Shown here: piece after piece, positions 5,327 to 5,423 of the stretch
Numbering within the stretch: the stretch's first letter is position 1
Layout: each line of letters starts with the position of its first letter
Source: an uncultured Ruminococcus sp.
GTDB taxonomy: Bacteria; Bacillota; Clostridia; Oscillospirales; Ruminococcaceae
Direction: 5' to 3'
DNA length: 5,423 nt
Assembly: GCA_945876405.1 (NCBI GenBank)
Contig: CAMCOJ010000172.1
Coordinates: 1-5,423, forward strand
Position numbers and translations under genes: made by a program
Notes under the pieces: model-generated
The model's database searches: none
What the model saw: only the letters and a program-made list of their open reading frames with translations
Told to the model about the DNA's origin: nothing

Positions 5327-5355
5327 AGTATAACATAAAAAGTTTTTTTAATCAA
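5327..5355 (-). promoter_or_regulatory. Predicted promoter of the pseudouridine synthase gene
   Basis: On the minus strand TTGATT (5355-5350), a 17-bp spacer and TATACT (5332-5327) preceded by TGT form an extended -10 promoter. The start would be near 5320, giving a leader of about 29 nt. The -35 hexamer is identical to that of the azlC promoter. Confidence 0.7.
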
Positions 5356-5370
5356 TATTTGCAAGAGTTT

Positions 5371-5405
5371 ATAGTGAACGAAAAAAATATTTTTTCGTTC
5401 ACTAT
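5371..5405. repeat. Perfect inverted repeat upstream of the synthase promoter
   Basis: ATAGTGAACGAAAAAA (5371-5386) is the exact reverse complement of 5390-5405, with a 3-nt loop. The A and T runs sit inside the stem rather than after it, so it is not a standard terminator, although it could end a gene lying beyond the right edge. Its AGTGAACG core also occurs in the terminator stem at 4215-4261. The remaining bases to 5423 show nothing I can assign. Confidence 0.6.
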
Positions 5406-5423
5406 TGGCCGATATGCACGGAG

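Noticed and set aside
1..5423. CRISPR arrays, tRNA/rRNA genes, transposases, toxin-antitoxin pairs or T-box/riboswitch leaders.
   Set aside because: No regularly spaced repeats, cloverleaf patterns or transposase motifs were seen, and the leaders of azlC, the rhomboid gene and the synthase gene are too short for known riboswitches.

Overview
The window reads as chromosomal DNA of a low-GC Gram-positive anaerobe of the Clostridia, most likely Ruminococcus or a close Oscillospiraceae relative. This is inferred from AT-rich intergenic DNA, strong AGGAGG-type ribosome binding sites, long-form HPF, the pairing of a double zinc-ribbon membrane protein with a small membrane protein, and a fragment that looks like a beta-helix protein ending in a dockerin. 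Dockerins are typical of cellulosome-forming ruminococci. The genus is an inference, not a match to a known genome.

Layout. Positions 1-334 hold no intact gene. They carry a start-less, decayed coding remnant on the minus strand between two hairpins. Positions 375-2696 are a compact minus-strand cluster. In transcription order it is azlC, azlD (TGATG overlap), a 360-residue double zinc-ribbon protein with a C-terminal membrane anchor, and a 66-residue single-span membrane protein, closed by a strong terminator at 335-369. Positions 2697-2931 are an AT-rich divergent promoter region firing azlC leftward and hpf rightward. The hpf leader contains a hairpin between the promoter and the ribosome binding site.

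hpf (2932-3456) is followed by a perfect 16-bp hairpin, then a near-consensus promoter and a rhomboid-type intramembrane protease gene (3626-4213). The rhomboid gene converges on an RluA-family pseudouridine synthase gene (4335-5291, minus). The two share a bidirectional terminator at 4215-4261. The synthase gene has its own promoter at 5327-5355, and beyond it lies another inverted repeat (5371-5405) that shares its core sequence with the terminator on the other side of the gene.

Functionally these are mostly housekeeping genes: branched-chain amino acid export (AzlCD), ribosome hibernation (HPF), membrane proteolysis (rhomboid) and RNA modification (RluA family). No mobile element, CRISPR array, tRNA or rRNA was seen. 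The least explained parts are the zinc-ribbon/small membrane protein pair, the beta-helix/dockerin remnant, and the structured non-coding stretches around hpf and the synthase gene.
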